Assembly (NCBI GenBank): GCA_947629595.1
Contig: CANREI010000075.1
Location: 1-5,843 of the forward strand
Reading direction: 5' to 3'
DNA length: 5,843 nt
Source of the DNA: an uncultured Alphaproteobacteria bacterium
GTDB taxonomy: Bacteria > Pseudomonadota > Alphaproteobacteria > CAAHEQ01 > UBA3637
The translations under genes were made by a program, and so were the position numbers. Below are positions 4,712 through 5,843 of the stretch, in pieces (the stretch's first letter is position 1; each line of letters opens with the position of its first letter). The notes below the pieces were generated by a model. The model was given only the letters and a program-made list of their open reading frames with translations. It did no database searches and was not told the DNA's origin.

Positions 4712-5281
4712 TTAAGCTTCCGCCGGTTTTGCTTCTTCAGCAGCAGTTTCAGCGGGCGCTTCCGTTGTCGGTTCGGCTTTGGCGGCTTCTTCGGCTTGCC
4801 GTTTTTGATGTTTCGTTGCCGAACGTTTGGCTTCTTCCGCCGAACGGGCAACATTCACCCGAACTGTTTGAGAAACATCGGGGTGCAAGGATAAACGCAC
4901 ATCAAAAATGCCGAGATTCTTAAACGGTTGCGCCAAATTGATTTGACGCCGTTCCAATTTAAAGCCGGCCTCATGAATGGCATCGCAAATATCACGCACC
5001 GTCACGGAACCGTATAATTGCCCCGTTTCGGCGGCTTGACGAATAATAACCACGGAAAGATTTTGCATCTTTTCGGCCATTTGTTCGGCTTCTGCCTTTA
5101 ATTTCAGGTTGTAAGCTTCATATTCTTTGCGTTTGGATTCAAATAATGCCATATTATCTTTTGTTTTCCGTAAAGCTTTCTTTTGCGGTAACAAAAAATT
5201 GCGGGCATAGCCGTTTTTCACGTTTACGACATCACCCATTTGACCCAAGCGTTCAATTCGTTCTAATAAAATAACTTCCAT
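4712..5281 (-). CDS. rplI: 50S ribosomal protein L9
   Basis: L9 is an elongated two-domain large-subunit protein that binds 23S rRNA near the L1 stalk and projects from the particle. The 189-aa product has the N-terminal domain MEVILLERIERLGQMG..VKNGYARNFLLP (1-32) with the L9 signature, a charged connecting helix (about 40-75) and the C-terminal domain (about 76-150). A tail of about 40 residues follows, made mostly of Ala, Glu, Lys and Pro and typical of alphaproteobacterial L9. One signature glycine (the usual PQGKA) is Lys34 here. The ATG at 5281 is preceded by AAAGGGGAAC. It lies 14 nt after rpsR and is the last gene of the operon, before a strong terminator. Confidence 0.97.
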   Translation of the reverse strand: MEVILLERIERLGQMGDVVNVKNGYARNFLLPQKKALRKTKDNMALFESKRKEYEAYNLKLKAEAEQMAEKMQNLSVVIIRQAAETGQLYGSVTVRDICDAIHEAGFKLERRQINLAQPFKNLGIFDVRLSLHPDVSQTVRVNVARSAEEAKRSATKHQKRQAEEAAKAEPTTEAPAETAAEEAKPAEA

Positions 5282-5295
5282 TTTGTTCCCCTTTC

Positions 5296-5529
5296 TTAAT
5301 CAGCAACAAAAGGTAATAAAGCTAAAAAGCGGGCGCGTTTGACGGCTTTGGATAAACCGCGTTGATGTTTGGCACATGTTGCGGAAACCCGTGCCGGCAC
5401 CATTTTACCGCGTTCCGATAAATAACGGCTTAACAATTTAACATCTTTATAATCAATAACAGATGTTTCATCCATACAGAACTGGCATGTTTTTTTATGC
5501 CGGAACAAGGAGCTTTTCGTTTCACTCAT
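5296..5529 (-). CDS. rpsR: 30S ribosomal protein S18, zinc-ribbon form
   Basis: S18 binds the 16S rRNA platform together with S6. The 77-aa product has VIDYKDVKLLSRYLSERGK (24-42), CAKHQRGLSKAVKRARF (52-68) and ends LALLPFVAD, all diagnostic of the family. It has C15-x2-C18 near the N-terminus and C52-x2-H55 later, which could form a zinc site (the 'C+' type of S18). The usual PSRIT/PRR segment reads PARVS. The start ATG at 5529 overlaps the rpsF stop by one base (TAATG), with a strong AAGGAG (5542-5537) 7 nt upstream. Coupled translation with rpsF fits the S6:S18 heterodimer. Confidence 0.97.
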   Translation of the reverse strand: MSETKSSLFRHKKTCQFCMDETSVIDYKDVKLLSRYLSERGKMVPARVSATCAKHQRGLSKAVKRARFLALLPFVAD

Positions 5530-5843
5530 TACATTTCTCCTTCCGTGATTTCAATTTCATATTTATCTTCGGCTTTGCTCTTGCGGGCTTTGGGTTCCAT
5601 CATCACCGACGGACCTTCTTCCAACGCATCAACCTTCACCGTTAAATAACGCAGCAGGTTTTCATCTAACCGCATTAACCGTTCCATTTCAACAACGGCG
5701 GGAGCCGGTGCATCAATGTTCATTAACATATAATATCCTTTGCGGTTTTTGTTGATTTTATAGGCCAACGTACGTAAGCCCCAGTTTTCGCGCTTTGAAA
5801 CTTTACCGCCGTTGTTTTCGATAACGGATGCATATTTATCCGT
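5529..5843 (-). CDS. rpsF: 30S ribosomal protein S6 (5' end cut by window edge)
   Basis: S6 forms a heterodimer with S18 on the platform of the small subunit. The frame is open from the window edge (5843) to the TAA at 5531-5529, giving 104 codons. It reads TDKYASVIENNGGKVSKRENWG, then LAYKINKNRKGYYMLMNIDAP and MRLDENLLRYLTVKVD, the core of S6. An acidic and basic C-terminal extension ends EIEITEGEM. About 22 N-terminal residues lie outside. A TTG at 5768 could be mistaken for the start, but homology clearly continues upstream of it. It is the first visible gene of the rpsF-rpsR-rplI operon. Confidence 0.96.
   Translation of the reverse strand, partial: TDKYASVIENNGGKVSKRENWGLRTLAYKINKNRKGYYMLMNIDAPAPAVVEMERLMRLDENLLRYLTVKVDALEEGPSVMMEPKARKSKAEDKYEIEITEGEM

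Noticed and set aside
4378..4854. Small ORFs over the RNA, repeats and the rplI tail (63 aa plus, 102 aa minus)
   Set aside because: They are explained by the repeats and by a shifted frame of the Ala/Glu-rich rplI tail; the minus-strand one also crosses the operon terminator.
1..5843. CRISPR array, insertion sequence or tRNA genes
   Set aside because: No regularly spaced direct repeats, no transposase ORF and no cloverleaf with a T-arm was seen on either strand.

Overview
The window looks like a chromosome segment of an AT-rich alphaproteobacterium, probably an uncultured, host- or gut-associated relative of the Rhodospirillales. The lineage is an inference. It rests on alphaproteobacterial-style ribosomal proteins (L9 with a long Ala/Glu/Lys tail, gene order rpsF-rpsR-rplI and rplM-rpsI) and on prepilin-like proteins beginning with a G|RSM(I/V)EMLGVLAII cleavage and membrane motif.

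Layout: two ribosomal-protein operons, both transcribed leftward (minus strand), frame an accessory pair of genes. On the left, rplM (L13, complete) and rpsI (S9, cut by the window edge) are joined by a TAATG stop/start overlap and driven by a near-consensus sigma70 promoter with a leader of about 22 nt. On the right, rpsF (S6, 5' end cut off), rpsR (S18, zinc-ribbon form) and rplI (L9) form an operon that ends in a strong intrinsic terminator at about 4655-4690.

Between them lie two convergent paralogous genes for type IV prepilin-like proteins: 1296-2786 on the plus strand (496 aa) and 4184-3054 on the minus strand (376 aa). They share a cleavable N-terminal helix, a pilin-like globular region and a Cys-rich module. 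Their C-terminal domains are unrelated: one is C-type-lectin-like, the other is not recognised. This suggests a family of surface pilins or pseudopilins that carry interchangeable tip domains.

The most unusual feature is non-coding. Upstream of the minus-strand prepilin gene is a leader or small RNA of about 210 nt (4410-4201). It has its own TTGACA-17-TATTCT promoter, several long-range helices, a hairpin with a GAAA tetraloop, and an intrinsic terminator that ends 3 nt before the Shine-Dalgarno. That is the geometry of a transcription attenuator or riboswitch, but I match it to no known class. The plus-strand prepilin gene has a different, T/A-tract-rich leader of about 280 nt. Intergenic spaces also carry 3-4 copies, some decayed, of a palindromic REP-like element.
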